Source: Ginsengibacter hankyongi (GTDB lineage Bacteria > Bacteroidota > Bacteroidia > Chitinophagales > Chitinophagaceae). Taken from it: 64,000 nucleotides of DNA. Shown here piece after piece: positions 20,265-28,857 of the stretch; the first letter of the stretch is position 1; each line of letters begins with the position of its first letter. The position numbers were made by a program, and so were the translations under genes. The stretch lies in assembly GCF_008710285.1 (NCBI RefSeq), contig NZ_VYQF01000003.1, positions 434,001-498,000 on the forward strand, given 5' to 3'. The notes beneath the pieces are model-generated. The model saw only the letters and a list, made by a program, of their open reading frames with translations, was not told the DNA's origin and did no database searches.

Positions 20265-20499
20265 TGTATAAAGAAATTTATTCTGAGCAAATTATTTTTA
20301 TTCTTTTCGAAAAGGAGTATTGCAACAGATTACAGCTGATTAATCTTTATGAATTTGATTTTTTTGATTTCGATAGTATCAATGGCTTTGCTTTTGAATA
20401 GTTTACCATCCAAACAATCGCATCAAAAATCTAAAAAAACATTACTATAAAAGCAAGTGCCCACATGCTAAATTTCATTGAGACAGGAGTATAAATCTT

Positions 20500-20700
20500 T
20501 GCTATTCGTATACTCTCTGGACAAGCGTAGTAAGTCTTGTTTTACTTCCCAGGATAGGATTCTCAAATACCCTTTCTCATTATAATAGGGACCCCGAGCA
20601 CCATTTTTGAAAATAAAATAGTCGAAACCCGTTAATCCTAGATTGGCCGCTTTCCATCTTTATCTACCAGATGCCATTTACCAACAATTCCGGTTTATAA
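20500..20700 (-). pseudogene. sulfatase fragment (N-terminal half motif), decayed
   Basis: The minus strand encodes TGIVGKWHLVDKDGKRPI at about 20641-20695, which is the conserved sulfatase GKWHLG region. A frameshift separates it from GLTGFDYFIFKNGARGPYYNEKGYL (about 20560-20638), the next part of the family. Stops and frame changes surround it and no intact start is visible, so it is a remnant. Its order relative to the second fragment at 20980-21484 is reversed for a single gene, so two tandem sulfatase genes, or a rearrangement, are needed to explain both. Sulfatases are common in PULs, and this one may have belonged to the adjacent cluster. Confidence 0.7.
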
Positions 20701-20979
20701 CATATGGGCTATCAGTATTATGAATCATTTTTAAACCTCGTTTTTATCCTAAACAAGTATTTCGTTATGAGAGAAGTATTATCTCTTATAACACCTTTGG
20801 CACTTATCACCAGGTTGCTCATTTTAAGGAATAATGAGGTACAGCTGAGGCCTGGCTCAAAAGCAAGTCATTCTTCCTACCCTGTTTTGCTAATGTACCT
20901 TTTATAATTGCTTGTCGATTTCGTATTCACGCCTTGTTACAATTGCGGTTTGCCTTTATACAATCAATTTCACAATATT

Positions 20980-21484
20980 TATAAATTAATCGCTTTATTA
21001 TCAATTTTATAGGTCTTTACATCCTTCAGCAAAATATTAGGAAGTATAGATCCTGTTCCACCTTTTCCAGGTGAACCAAGCACTACCTTTTCAGGTTCCT
21101 GCTTTTCATTAAACGAATTAATGTAACGGTATACCTATCCTGAAAATAAAGTTCAATTCTTCAGACAAAGGTTTCATTCATTGAAGTAAGTATTGCTTAC
21201 AGTAATTGCCCAATAAAATTGCCTCATCCCCATTAACCGTCCATTACAGTGGTTTATGAGCGGTTACTTTTCCTTTTTCAATTTCAGGCATCAGGCTTTG
21301 ACCTTCAAAAGGAAGAATGGCTTTTCCTTTAAACATTTTCGGGTATCCTACTTCCGTTAGTTCGCAAACCGTAGGATAATATCAATAACATGTCCTGTCG
21401 ATTATTCTATTTCCCTTTCACTTTACAATTACAGCAGGCAATCTTATAACAAGAGGAGTTGATACTCCCCCTTCATGCAAAAGC
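20980..21484 (-). pseudogene. sulfatase fragment (C-terminal half), decayed
   Basis: Read on the minus strand, 21422-21484 gives LLHEGGVSTPLVIRLPAVIV (the sulfatase EGG-P motif). After a frame change, 21270-21360 gives LTEVGYPKMFKGKAILPFEGQSLMPEIEKGKVTAHKPL, a TAA stop where a Tyr would be expected, then WTVNGDEAILLGN (about 21190-21244). These match the end of the sulfatase catalytic domain and its C-terminal subdomain. Several frameshifts and stops make it non-functional. The fragment begins right at the edge of the conjugative-element gene ending at 21473, which suggests that the edge cut this gene. The last part (down to 20980, LGSPGKGGTGSILPNILL...) is open but was not recognised. Confidence 0.75.
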
Positions 21485-21766
21485 CTTCAGCAAAAAAACC
21501 CGGCTGCAAATAGCCGGGTTAAAAGATGGCATATACTGAATGTATCCAAACTCATGCAGGTCTTTAATACACTTATGGTAGGTAGCCAGCCCGCTTATTT
21601 TGGCCGTTTCCATCACGACAGCCCTCGTAATGTTTATGGGATTACAACACCGGTTTAAGTTATACAACTGGAAAAGCGCCATATACAAACTGATATGAGT
21701 AGGGCCAATCCTGTTGTCATCTTTGATCGCCTCGTAAAACCCGGTTAACGCTCTCACTTGTTCCAT
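21473..21766 (-). CDS. conserved conjugative-element protein, replication/regulation-like
   Basis: A 97-residue protein of a type seen repeatedly near Bacteroidota tra regions. Recognisable text: MEQVRALTGFYEAIKDDNRI, THISLYMALFQLYN and KISGLATYHKCIKDLHEFGYI, which looks like a winged-helix DNA-binding domain. The function is unknown; plasmid/element regulation is inferred. The last 15 or so residues are encoded by a terminator-like hairpin (21497-21520), and the stop codon lies within about 10 bp of the sulfatase remnant, so the natural C terminus may be slightly altered. Confidence 0.6.
   Translation of the reverse strand: MEQVRALTGFYEAIKDDNRIGPTHISLYMALFQLYNLNRCCNPINITRAVVMETAKISGLATYHKCIKDLHEFGYIQYMPSFNPAICSRVFLLKAFA
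21491..21520 (-). terminator. rho-independent terminator overlapping the end of the 21473-21766 gene
   Basis: On the minus strand a perfect 9-bp stem (AACCCGGCT, AGCCGGGTT) closes a 6-nt loop and is followed by a run of T residues. It lies inside the 3' end of the last gene of the conjugative block, before the stop codon, and would end the long minus-strand transcript. Confidence 0.75.
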
Positions 21767-21776
21767 TCCCCCCCTT

Positions 21777-22109
21777 TTAAAACAGAAATCTCACACACCA
21801 CACGAATCCCGCGCTATTGCTCTTCAACAACTTTTCTATATCCTCGTAACGGTAATAATAAATTCCGCCGATCCTGCTGTGGCGGAGTTCACGGGACAAC
21901 CTAAGCCTCCGGATCGTGTTGGATGAAATACCCAGCATTTTTCTTACCTCTGAATTTTTAAGCCAGGGCTTAACCGGTTGTGCCACCGGTGATTTCAGCA
22001 ATTGCTTTATGTCGTCTAACAACTGAACCTTGAATTGCTGCAGGTCCTCTTTCGTAACTACCTCGATAGTCATTTCACTTTGTTTTATTGGTATACTTAT
22101 TCGTTGCAT
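21777..22109 (-). CDS. helix-turn-helix (MerR/excisionase-type) DNA-binding protein
   Basis: A 110-residue protein with an N-terminal coiled-coil-like segment (VVTKEDLQQFKVQLLDDIKQLL) and an HTH_17-type winged helix at about residues 48-95 (PWLKNSEVRKMLGISSNTIRRLRLSRELRHSRIGGIYYYRYEDIEKLL). Such proteins are found in nearly every Bacteroidota integrative element and act as excisionase or regulator. The tail after KLLKSN (AGFVWCVRFLF) is unusual and may reflect a lost stop codon. Its neighbour at 21473-21766 is 10 bp downstream, so the two are probably co-transcribed. Confidence 0.8.
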   Translation of the reverse strand: MQRISIPIKQSEMTIEVVTKEDLQQFKVQLLDDIKQLLKSPVAQPVKPWLKNSEVRKMLGISSNTIRRLRLSRELRHSRIGGIYYYRYEDIEKLLKSNSAGFVWCVRFLF

Positions 22110-22152
22110 CCTGCTTGCCCTGGCGCACCTAATTTAATTCGGGCTTTTTATT

Positions 22153-23343
22153 TCAAACCGACATCCCCTTCCTGGTTGTCTTTTTTTTTGAATTGTTTAA
22201 TTCCTGAGCTTTCTGTGAAGGCGCCTTTTTAATCTCTTCCTTCACGTCTTTCTTTTGATCTTGTTTTGCTTCTTTCCCCTGTTCCTGCCCTACTGCCTTA
22301 TACTGATCCAACCCCTCTTTCATTACCCGTCTCATTTGCCCATCATATAGATTGACAGATTTAAACTGTGGATTAGCTTCGATAAACATCTTCTGAACAA
22401 CTCCTTCTTTTTCGATGCTTACCGATTGAATATTTCCTTTTTGCAGGGATTGTATCAAAGCCTTTTCTTTTTCGGGATCGTTCAAGTCGGCCACCGCATA
22501 TTTGGAAACAGCTGCTTTTACATCATAGCCATAATTTTCATGAAATTGTTTTACCTCATGGTTATTATGCTTATCCTTGTTGTCAAAATCAAGCTGCACC
22601 CAGGCTTTATAAGGCACATTATCCTTATTGGAAAGTTCTTTTAATACGGATCTTCCTTCCAGCATATTGTAGGCTTCCTTCGCAGTAACCCCTTTTCCTT
22701 TATTCAGGTAAAAAGTCTGGTCCACATTTTCGCCGTTGCTTTTTTGAAGAGAAGCCCTGTAGCTGTTAAAGAAATACATTTCGGAATTATCCGGTTTCCT
22801 GAAATGAAGCTCCGCCTCAAAAGGTTTTTTATTAACTTCGGTTTTGAAATTTAGACTGAATTCAGCCTTTCCCTGCTTTACATTATTTTCAAGCTCGTCT
22901 GTAAGGCCTTCGCCGAAGCCCATGTATTTGATATTGTCTTTCAAATACTCGAAATTTTGTTCGTTCATAACATTTGTGTTTTTATTGTTTGATAATTGTA
23001 GTTGTTCAATATGATCTATAAGGGCATCAGTGAATGCATTACCATCACGGTTATATAAACCATTTGCATCCGAGTTGGAAATTTCCTTATTTAATGATTG
23101 TCCATAAGGTATCTTCCTCAAAACATCTGCAATAGATGATGCATACATCACTACATACCTGTCAGAATCGCTGACATTGTTATCAGCAAATTCATAAGCT
23201 GAATCTTTGTTCTCAAAAAGATACACGTCGCTTGCATCTATAAAATAAAGAGAGTTATTGTAAGCCATCCGGTTATTGCCTCTACCGATAGCGACTGCTA
23301 TTTTATCCAATACATCATCCGATATGATATGCTCTTCGTTCAT
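22153..23343 (-). CDS. DUF3945-like conjugative-element protein
   Basis: A 396-residue soluble protein. The N-terminal 100 residues (MNEEHIISDDVLDKIAVAIGRG...) are a separate region. The main body, starting near residue 126 with MNEQNFEYLKDNIKYMGFGE, contains long conserved text (KPFEAELHFRKPDNSEMYFF, YLNKGKGVTAKEAYNMLEGRSV, KAWVQLDFDNKDKHNNHEVKQFHENYGYD) typical of proteins carried by Bacteroidota conjugative transposons. The tail is lysine-, glutamine- and glutamate-rich and ends in basic residues. Its start overlaps the traN stop by 4 bp. Function is unknown. A second translation start at the internal Met (MNEQN) is possible, giving the shorter form that I recall as usual. Confidence 0.7.
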   Translation of the reverse strand: MNEEHIISDDVLDKIAVAIGRGNNRMAYNNSLYFIDASDVYLFENKDSAYEFADNNVSDSDRYVVMYASSIADVLRKIPYGQSLNKEISNSDANGLYNRDGNAFTDALIDHIEQLQLSNNKNTNVMNEQNFEYLKDNIKYMGFGEGLTDELENNVKQGKAEFSLNFKTEVNKKPFEAELHFRKPDNSEMYFFNSYRASLQKSNGENVDQTFYLNKGKGVTAKEAYNMLEGRSVLKELSNKDNVPYKAWVQLDFDNKDKHNNHEVKQFHENYGYDVKAAVSKYAVADLNDPEKEKALIQSLQKGNIQSVSIEKEGVVQKMFIEANPQFKSVNLYDGQMRRVMKEGLDQYKAVGQEQGKEAKQDQKKDVKEEIKKAPSQKAQELNNSKKKTTRKGMSV

Positions 23344-24107
23344 TTAAGGTCCGGGAGCGAAACAGCCCGGATAATTTTATTGTTGTGAATCTTCAGCAGC
23401 AGATGCCTGCCGCCATTCTTCTCCATGACTTCAATAGAAAGGAACTTTGCGTCCGGTATCGTAAATTTTTCAAGCGCCACAACTAATGTTGAGGTGGAAT
23501 TTGCTTTTACCAGCTTCGTGTTCCCCGCGATATACAAAGGCTTGATTTCGTTTTCCTGCATCGCTGCTCGTTTGGCTTTCTTTTTATCGCGGATATAAAA
23601 TCTCAATAAATCAATATCATAATCAATGGAACTTTGGTTAACGAGTTGCAACTGGAAATAGATGGTATTTTCATGAATATATATACCGATGACTTTTGCC
23701 AGCATATCCCATTTACTATAACGAATGCCATGCATCGTTGGCGGATTACCCAATATCCCATCGGCATAACGTTCTGGCGTAGCCGAATTTTGTGAAGGCA
23801 GAGAATATATCCATGTCGACGGGGTTTTTTCATAGCTTACCGGGAAGGAGTAGACGCTTCCGTCATTGGTTATCACGCTTAAATTGGTTGCAGAAAAATT
23901 TGCAGAGGCCGCCTTTACCAGTAAGATATTCCCCGCTTCTTTTACCTGTTCCACCAGCACGTCCTTTGTTCCCCTGTCTACATGTATAATTGGGAAGGGA
24001 AAAATTAAAGAAATTGTTTTGTCGGTGGTAATGGAAAGAGCTGGGCTTTGTGCAAAAGAAGTAATTAACAATCCAAGACCACATAAAAGGCTCACAAATT
24101 GTTTCAT
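23340..24107 (-). CDS. traN: conjugative transposon protein TraN (VirB9-like, DUF4138)
   Basis: Outer-membrane-associated component of the conjugative type IV secretion channel. The 255-residue protein has a signal peptide (to about residue 19, TSFAQ), then the conserved KTISLIFPFPIIHVDRGTKDVLVEQVKEAGNILLVKAA block, the family hallmark, and a second beta domain (NTIYFQLQLVNQSSIDYDIDLLRFYIRDKKKAKRAAMQE). By analogy with VirB9/TraN it would bind TraM (VirB10) and form the outer ring. Start overlap with 22153-23343 and 10 bp to traM support one operon. Confidence 0.88.
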   Translation of the reverse strand: MKQFVSLLCGLGLLITSFAQSPALSITTDKTISLIFPFPIIHVDRGTKDVLVEQVKEAGNILLVKAASANFSATNLSVITNDGSVYSFPVSYEKTPSTWIYSLPSQNSATPERYADGILGNPPTMHGIRYSKWDMLAKVIGIYIHENTIYFQLQLVNQSSIDYDIDLLRFYIRDKKKAKRAAMQENEIKPLYIAGNTKLVKANSTSTLVVALEKFTIPDAKFLSIEVMEKNGGRHLLLKIHNNKIIRAVSLPDLK

Positions 24108-24117
24108 GATTATATTA

Positions 24118-25338
24118 TTATTGTTGTTGAATATTTTTGTTTTTTAAAAGAATTTTATAACCAGCCTTTACATATACCCGGACTAGTTTTGCCTTTTTAC
24201 TTAGCAAAGTCTTAGCCGCATTGATACCCGCTGCTGCTGCCTGTGCTTTCAGCGTAGGGTCTATGGAAGTCATATCCATTGCCTGCAAACCATTATCAGA
24301 TGATTGCTTGATTACGTCTCTTGTGATAGCGCCAGGAATATAAATACCAGGCAACCCGTCCATATCAAAGACTTCCATGTTTACCGGGAATAATGAATGG
24401 CCATACCGGATGGAATGAATTTCAATTTTGAGTCTTTCTCCATTTAGAGAGGAAGTGCCAAAAACAAAATTATCTTTAGGAATAGTTGTACCATCGATAG
24501 TTATATCATTCAGCAATCTTAGCTTGATTACCGAACCGGAAACCAGCACCTGGTTTTCATGCACAACCGCTTCAATTGCATTTTGCTTTTCTGAAACGAT
24601 TTCAGGTTCTAATCCATAAAAACCGGCAGAAGTATCTTTTTTTACTATAGTATCAATTAAGCCTATTGAAGCCTGTGCGGATTGCCGGCTTACAGACAAC
24701 AGCTGTGTTGTCACCTTGAGCTCAGCCTGCCCTGCGCTTGCCGAAGGGAAGGGCTTAACCCTTTCCGGATGCTGTATATCCAAAATCTTATCCATCATCC
24801 CGTTTAATTGTTCGATTTCAGGATCCCTCCCAGAGTCATCATTCACATGTTGCATCAAACCTTCCAGCCGGTCAACATCTTCTTTCTTTACCGAAATAAC
24901 TTTCGGTTGCTCCGGACTCACGGTTGTTGTATTTGCATTATTATTTAATTGTTGATTAAGTTCAGCAAGCCTTGCGTACACTTTTTCTTCATTGGAGTCT
25001 TTATAATCTCCCGGCTTTAAATCGAATGTTTTGTGACCATAAAATGAATAGCCGGTGTCTTTCGGGACGGCGGTTTGAAATAGCGGATCACTTTTGATTT
25101 CTTGCCTGATCCTTTCGGAGTCTTTTTCTGCTTCATCATAAAAGCCCAGCTTATTTTCACCCTTATCGTCTTTAAGATGGGCACCGGGAAGCTGCATATT
25201 CAATCCCGACGGATCAATTTGCTCCTTTGCCTGGTCCTTTCCGCCGCCCATAACCCAGAACGCCAGTGTTACAAAAGGAATCACCACTAAGGGTAAAATC
25301 AACAATGCTTTTTGCTTTCGTGCATTATTATTTTTCAT
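24118..25338 (-). CDS. traM: conjugative transposon protein TraM (VirB10-like)
   Basis: The 406-residue protein has an N-terminal cytoplasmic tail, one transmembrane segment (about residues 11-30, ALLILPLVVIPFVTLAFWVM), a long periplasmic linker with proline- and glutamate-rich text and a conserved C-terminal domain (IEAVVHENQVLVSGSVIKLRLLNDITIDGTTIPKDNFVFG..., GLPGIYIPGAITRDVIKQ), which is the TraM/VirB10 signature. It would bridge inner and outer membrane. It overlaps the traL-like gene by 11 bp. Nothing suggests truncation; length is near the family norm. Confidence 0.88.
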   Translation of the reverse strand: MKNNNARKQKALLILPLVVIPFVTLAFWVMGGGKDQAKEQIDPSGLNMQLPGAHLKDDKGENKLGFYDEAEKDSERIRQEIKSDPLFQTAVPKDTGYSFYGHKTFDLKPGDYKDSNEEKVYARLAELNQQLNNNANTTTVSPEQPKVISVKKEDVDRLEGLMQHVNDDSGRDPEIEQLNGMMDKILDIQHPERVKPFPSASAGQAELKVTTQLLSVSRQSAQASIGLIDTIVKKDTSAGFYGLEPEIVSEKQNAIEAVVHENQVLVSGSVIKLRLLNDITIDGTTIPKDNFVFGTSSLNGERLKIEIHSIRYGHSLFPVNMEVFDMDGLPGIYIPGAITRDVIKQSSDNGLQAMDMTSIDPTLKAQAAAAGINAAKTLLSKKAKLVRVYVKAGYKILLKNKNIQQQ

Positions 25339-25759
25339 GTTGTTTATAGATTTTTTGTAAATAATTAAGGGTATCCATCAGGTAAGGCCGGGCTGCGAGA
25401 ATGCTGTCCCGGAAGTTTTTATTACTATTAAGCAATTGCTTAAACTGTTCAATTCTTTTATATTCATTTCCTGGAAAAAAAGTATGACTACGGGGAGTCG
25501 GCGCAATTAACCGTATAGGCGCGACCGTTATAAGAACGCTATCATCTCTTTGCAGGCTCTTAACAACTACTACGGCGCTTTCTGTAACGAAGACAAGGCA
25601 AATTACGAATAGAAGCAGGATCCGTTTACGCCTCGAAAAATTATTAGTCCTTTGTTGGAGATAGTTTGCACATGTCAATAACTTTTGATTAAGGCGTATT
25701 AAAAACCTGCTTATAAAGGGATACAGCTCTTTATCTTTTTTTCTTTTAAATAGTTTCAC
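25328..25759 (-). CDS. TraL-like small membrane protein
   Basis: A 143-residue protein with a basic N terminus, a single transmembrane helix at about residues 47-66 (ILLLFVICLVFVTESAVVVV) and a charged periplasmic tail. It takes the place of traL between traK and traM, overlapping them by 4 and 11 bp. The sequence is not close enough to name on its own. Bacteroidota TraL proteins are small single-span proteins of unknown biochemical role in the channel, so identity rests mainly on position. Confidence 0.6.
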   Translation of the reverse strand: MKLFKRKKDKELYPFISRFLIRLNQKLLTCANYLQQRTNNFSRRKRILLLFVICLVFVTESAVVVVKSLQRDDSVLITVAPIRLIAPTPRSHTFFPGNEYKRIEQFKQLLNSNKNFRDSILAARPYLMDTLNYLQKIYKQHEK

Positions 25760-26373
25760 CGGTTCTCTGTTTTTAAATCTTTATTTTGAATCGTATTCCA
25801 TTTTTCAATTAAAAAACCATGCGGATTATTATCCGACCGGGATACATTACGCAGGTAACCTTCCGTGATTAAACTCCGGGTAGTGATGGTCGTTATACGG
25901 GTGATCTTTTCAGTAGCAAAGCACCTGAAGTAATAGGGATAGACCTTCGTATTTACCCGGACACTGTCAACCGTAATTTCCTGGCTCACATTTCCGGATA
26001 TAATACCGGTGTAATAATTATTTTCTTTTAAGCTTTCATATACCCTCTTTGCGGATCCGTCTGCGAGGTAAAGGGCTTTATTGATGTTAGACTGAATTAC
26101 CTTATCGTCCGGATCAAGGGAAAAAAAATAAGTATGAAACATCTTCACATGATCTCTTGCTTCAACCGGGATATTTTCCTTACGGTCACCCGCAAACGCT
26201 TCCAATGCCTTCCCATTTGCCAGGATGTAAATCCGCGACTGAACGGCCACTGTGGACTTGTAGCAGTTATAAATTACATAACAGGAAATCAGGCAGCAGG
26301 AAATTATTACAAGGATAGAAAACAACCGTAGCTGCCTGAAAGCGCTATCGATATTTTTGGCCTGCCTAAACAT
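25756..26373 (-). CDS. traK: conjugative transposon protein TraK (VirB8-like)
   Basis: A 205-residue inner-membrane protein: short cytoplasmic N terminus beginning MFRQAKNIDSAFRQLRLFS, one transmembrane helix (about residues 18-36), then a periplasmic domain with the conserved ILANGKALEAFAGDRKENIPVEARDHVKMFHTYFFSLDPDD and TEKITRITTITTRSLITEGYLRNV segments characteristic of TraK. VirB8-type proteins nucleate channel assembly. It starts 8 bp after traJ and overlaps the traL-like gene by 4 bp. Confidence 0.88.
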   Translation of the reverse strand: MFRQAKNIDSAFRQLRLFSILVIISCCLISCYVIYNCYKSTVAVQSRIYILANGKALEAFAGDRKENIPVEARDHVKMFHTYFFSLDPDDKVIQSNINKALYLADGSAKRVYESLKENNYYTGIISGNVSQEITVDSVRVNTKVYPYYFRCFATEKITRITTITTRSLITEGYLRNVSRSDNNPHGFLIEKWNTIQNKDLKTENR

Positions 26374-26381
26374 GATTCATT

Positions 26382-27551
26382 TTATTTACCAGTTAATTTA
26401 TCTTTAAAATATCCATCGGACACCCCGGTATTACTCATGCTGTTGCTCATTTTATTGGCAGCACTGCCCATGGAGTCAGCGACCATTCCGGCCCCCGACG
26501 AAAGGGTGTTCACGGTTGAGGAAGCTGTAGAAGAAAATACATTGCTCACCTTATACAAAAGTGTATTGCCACCTCCCGCATTGACGATGTAGTTGGCCAC
26601 CGAAGGCACGGTGAAATAACCAATGATCCCAATGATCATGAAAATGAGGTAGGCTGTATCAGTCGCGGAGAAAAAGGTGTCGCCCGAAGAATTGATCTGT
26701 TGGATATCCAGTGCAATCATTTTTTCCTGGATCTTTCCTATAATGCTTCCAAAAATATTGGCTACCGGAAGCCAGAGGAAAATATTAATATATCGGGCTA
26801 CCCACACCATGAGGGTATGGCCGAGACCGTCAAAGACGGCCAGTCCGAATACCAATGGCCCGAGGATTGCCAGCACGATCATGTAAAATGTACGGATGGT
26901 ATTGATGCACAGCGCTGCCGCCAGGTACAGAATGTGTAATACCTCACTCATCCATTCTTTAATGGAATTGTGGAAATTATAGGAGGCTTTGGCCATGGCA
27001 AACTTAATATCATCGCCGATCCCTTCGAGCCAGCCTTCATCCGCTGGGTCTTCACCGGGATGGGTATATTTATACCATTTATCCTGATCTCCGCTCCCGC
27101 TCTCTCCTACATACATTTGCCATACGTCTGTTTGCTTAATCGCCTCTTCTTTTTGTTTCAACAATAATTCGATGGCTTTATCGGAATTATCTACCATAGC
27201 ACCGGTCGCTGTCACCGTAGGTTTCATAACGCCATTGATCATGCCAATGACAGAAGGAAAAACGAGCACAGCAAAACCAATTACAAAAGGACGGAACAAG
27301 GGATAAAAATCAATAGGCTCGGCCCTTGATATATGTCCCCACACCCGTGAAGCGATATACCATATAGCCGCAAATCCTGCAAGGCCACGCCCCACGCCAA
27401 TTAATTGAGAACACAGCGGAAGCATCTCGTCAAAAAGCTGGTCTAATACTTTTTGAAGTCCGCCGATTTCATCAGAGACGCCTTGTGCAAAAATTAACTT
27501 TGGCATCATACCCACCGCGATCGTTAAGATCACCCTTACCCACTTTTTCAT
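26382..27551 (-). CDS. traJ: conjugative transposon protein TraJ (VirB6-like)
   Basis: A 389-residue polytopic inner-membrane protein. A signal-like first segment (to about residue 23) precedes VLDQLFDEMLPLCSQLIGVGRGLAGFAAIWYIASRVWGHISRAEPIDFYPLFRPF, a strongly conserved TraJ stretch. Four or more further hydrophobic helices follow (for example IRTFYMIVLAILGPLVFGLAVF and AYLIFMIIGIIGYFTVPSVANYIV), and the C-terminal tail is serine- and glycine-rich. VirB6-like proteins line the inner-membrane channel. Its start overlaps the upstream traI-like gene by 4 bp. Confidence 0.9.
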   Translation of the reverse strand: MKKWVRVILTIAVGMMPKLIFAQGVSDEIGGLQKVLDQLFDEMLPLCSQLIGVGRGLAGFAAIWYIASRVWGHISRAEPIDFYPLFRPFVIGFAVLVFPSVIGMINGVMKPTVTATGAMVDNSDKAIELLLKQKEEAIKQTDVWQMYVGESGSGDQDKWYKYTHPGEDPADEGWLEGIGDDIKFAMAKASYNFHNSIKEWMSEVLHILYLAAALCINTIRTFYMIVLAILGPLVFGLAVFDGLGHTLMVWVARYINIFLWLPVANIFGSIIGKIQEKMIALDIQQINSSGDTFFSATDTAYLIFMIIGIIGYFTVPSVANYIVNAGGGNTLLYKVSNVFSSTASSTVNTLSSGAGMVADSMGSAANKMSNSMSNTGVSDGYFKDKLTGK

Positions 27552-28198
27552 TGATTCACATTATAAAGTTGATTTATGGTTGAAATATCATTCTGCTCTT
27601 TGGCTCTTTGCAGGGCAAGCACTTTAGCCTGGTTATTAAAATGCTGCAAAAAGTTATATTCGTTATCTACTTCCTTCCATACATTATCTATGGCCGACAA
27701 TCGTTCATCATCAGACATGCGCATTTTGCCTGCTGTAACAATCGTAGCGAGCGCATCCAGGTTTTTTAAGGATTGGTTAAAAAGATTGGAATAAACATTT
27801 TGGATATAGGTGATTTCATAAATGGTAAACTTGCCACTGGCTTTGAGTTGCCGCAATACTGATTTATATTGCGACACAATCTTTAATTGTGTTGAAACAA
27901 TATCTGCGATCCGCTTGTATTTCTTTACAGCAGGGCTTACTTCCAGCAGGCTGCTGAGAAAGATGTTATGCAAATTGAAATTGCCTTCTGAAATATTTTT
28001 AATAGCTGTATAGCCCCCGGACACAATCTCATATCCTTTTTTCAGGTCCATTAAAATGTTTTTTAGCTGGACCAGCTTCCCAACGTCCAGCAGCAATTGT
28101 TTAGCCTCCTGTGTTTGGCCATAACTATGGCTTTTTATAAAAATTATCATTACTATAATCCACACACACTTTTTCATACCCCACATTTTAATTATCAC
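27548..28198 (-). CDS. TraI-like (VirB5-like) conjugation protein, copy 3
   Basis: A 216-residue exported helical protein; a hydrophobic segment ends near residue 26 (SHSYGQT) like a signal peptide. The true start may be the internal MKKCVW. It shares text with the two genes upstream: LKKGYEIVSGGYTAIKNISEGNFNLH, PAVKKYKRIADIV and LQRAKEQNDISTINQLYNV. The family has been annotated as TraI or TerB-like in Bacteroidota elements and probably corresponds to a VirB5-type pilus-tip or periplasmic component; that is inference. It overlaps traJ by 4 bp. Confidence 0.7.
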   Translation of the reverse strand: MIIKMWGMKKCVWIIVMIIFIKSHSYGQTQEAKQLLLDVGKLVQLKNILMDLKKGYEIVSGGYTAIKNISEGNFNLHNIFLSSLLEVSPAVKKYKRIADIVSTQLKIVSQYKSVLRQLKASGKFTIYEITYIQNVYSNLFNQSLKNLDALATIVTAGKMRMSDDERLSAIDNVWKEVDNEYNFLQHFNNQAKVLALQRAKEQNDISTINQLYNVNQ

Positions 28199-28215
28199 TT
28201 ATTACTTATAACCTA

Positions 28216-28857
28216 TTACTTTACCCCATATAACTCCTTGCCAACTTCTACGTCGTTTTGATCTTTCATTCTTTGAATAGCAAGCATATTATTTTCATTG
28301 GCGAAATGCTGAACAAATGAAAGCCGATCTTGCATATTATTATATAAATGATCAATCCGTTCGATCCGTTCATCATCCTTCATTTGTAAAAGGCCGTCCG
28401 TTGTAATCACAATTAATTGATCGGTGATATCCGTACAGCTATTCAATACATTTTCAAAAACTGTTCCTGCATAGCTTATCTCATTACCGTTAAATTGTTT
28501 GCTGCTACTCATATTTAATTTCTGCTGATGGCAGGTCTTTATTATGTTAATTTGCATGGCAACGATTGCGGCAATCTTCGAATAGGCTTTAACGGCAGGA
28601 TTGACTTTTTTCAAAGAAGAAAAATAATTATCATGCAAAGAGAAATCACCTTGTTTAATGGCATGTATCGCATCTAATCCATTCTTTGCTATTTTATAAC
28701 CTTTTTCGACATAACCTGCATACACCTGCAGAGCCGCGATCTGCTCGGTTAAATATTTCAACTGTGTTTTCTTCTGCCGGAACCATTCGTCATAAGTTTG
28801 CGCAGCAGTGATCTGCACGGCTAACATAACAATAAAGAGCAAACGCATTTTTTTCAT
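28216..28857 (-). CDS. TraI-like (VirB5-like) conjugation protein, copy 2
   Basis: A 213-residue exported helical protein (signal peptide to about residue 19, ITAAQT). It aligns with the neighbouring copies: YAGYVEKGYKIAKNGLDAIHAIKQGDFSLHDNYFSSLKKVNPAVKAYSKIAAIVAMQ and the C-terminal IQRMKDQNDVEVGKELYGVK, where the QR-x(3)-END/QND motif near the end is shared by all three. Its start overlaps copy 1 by 4 bp and copy 3 follows after 17 bp. It is probably a periplasmic part of the channel. Divergence between copies is large, so the duplication is old. Confidence 0.7.
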   Translation of the reverse strand: MKKMRLLFIVMLAVQITAAQTYDEWFRQKKTQLKYLTEQIAALQVYAGYVEKGYKIAKNGLDAIHAIKQGDFSLHDNYFSSLKKVNPAVKAYSKIAAIVAMQINIIKTCHQQKLNMSSSKQFNGNEISYAGTVFENVLNSCTDITDQLIVITTDGLLQMKDDERIERIDHLYNNMQDRLSFVQHFANENNMLAIQRMKDQNDVEVGKELYGVK

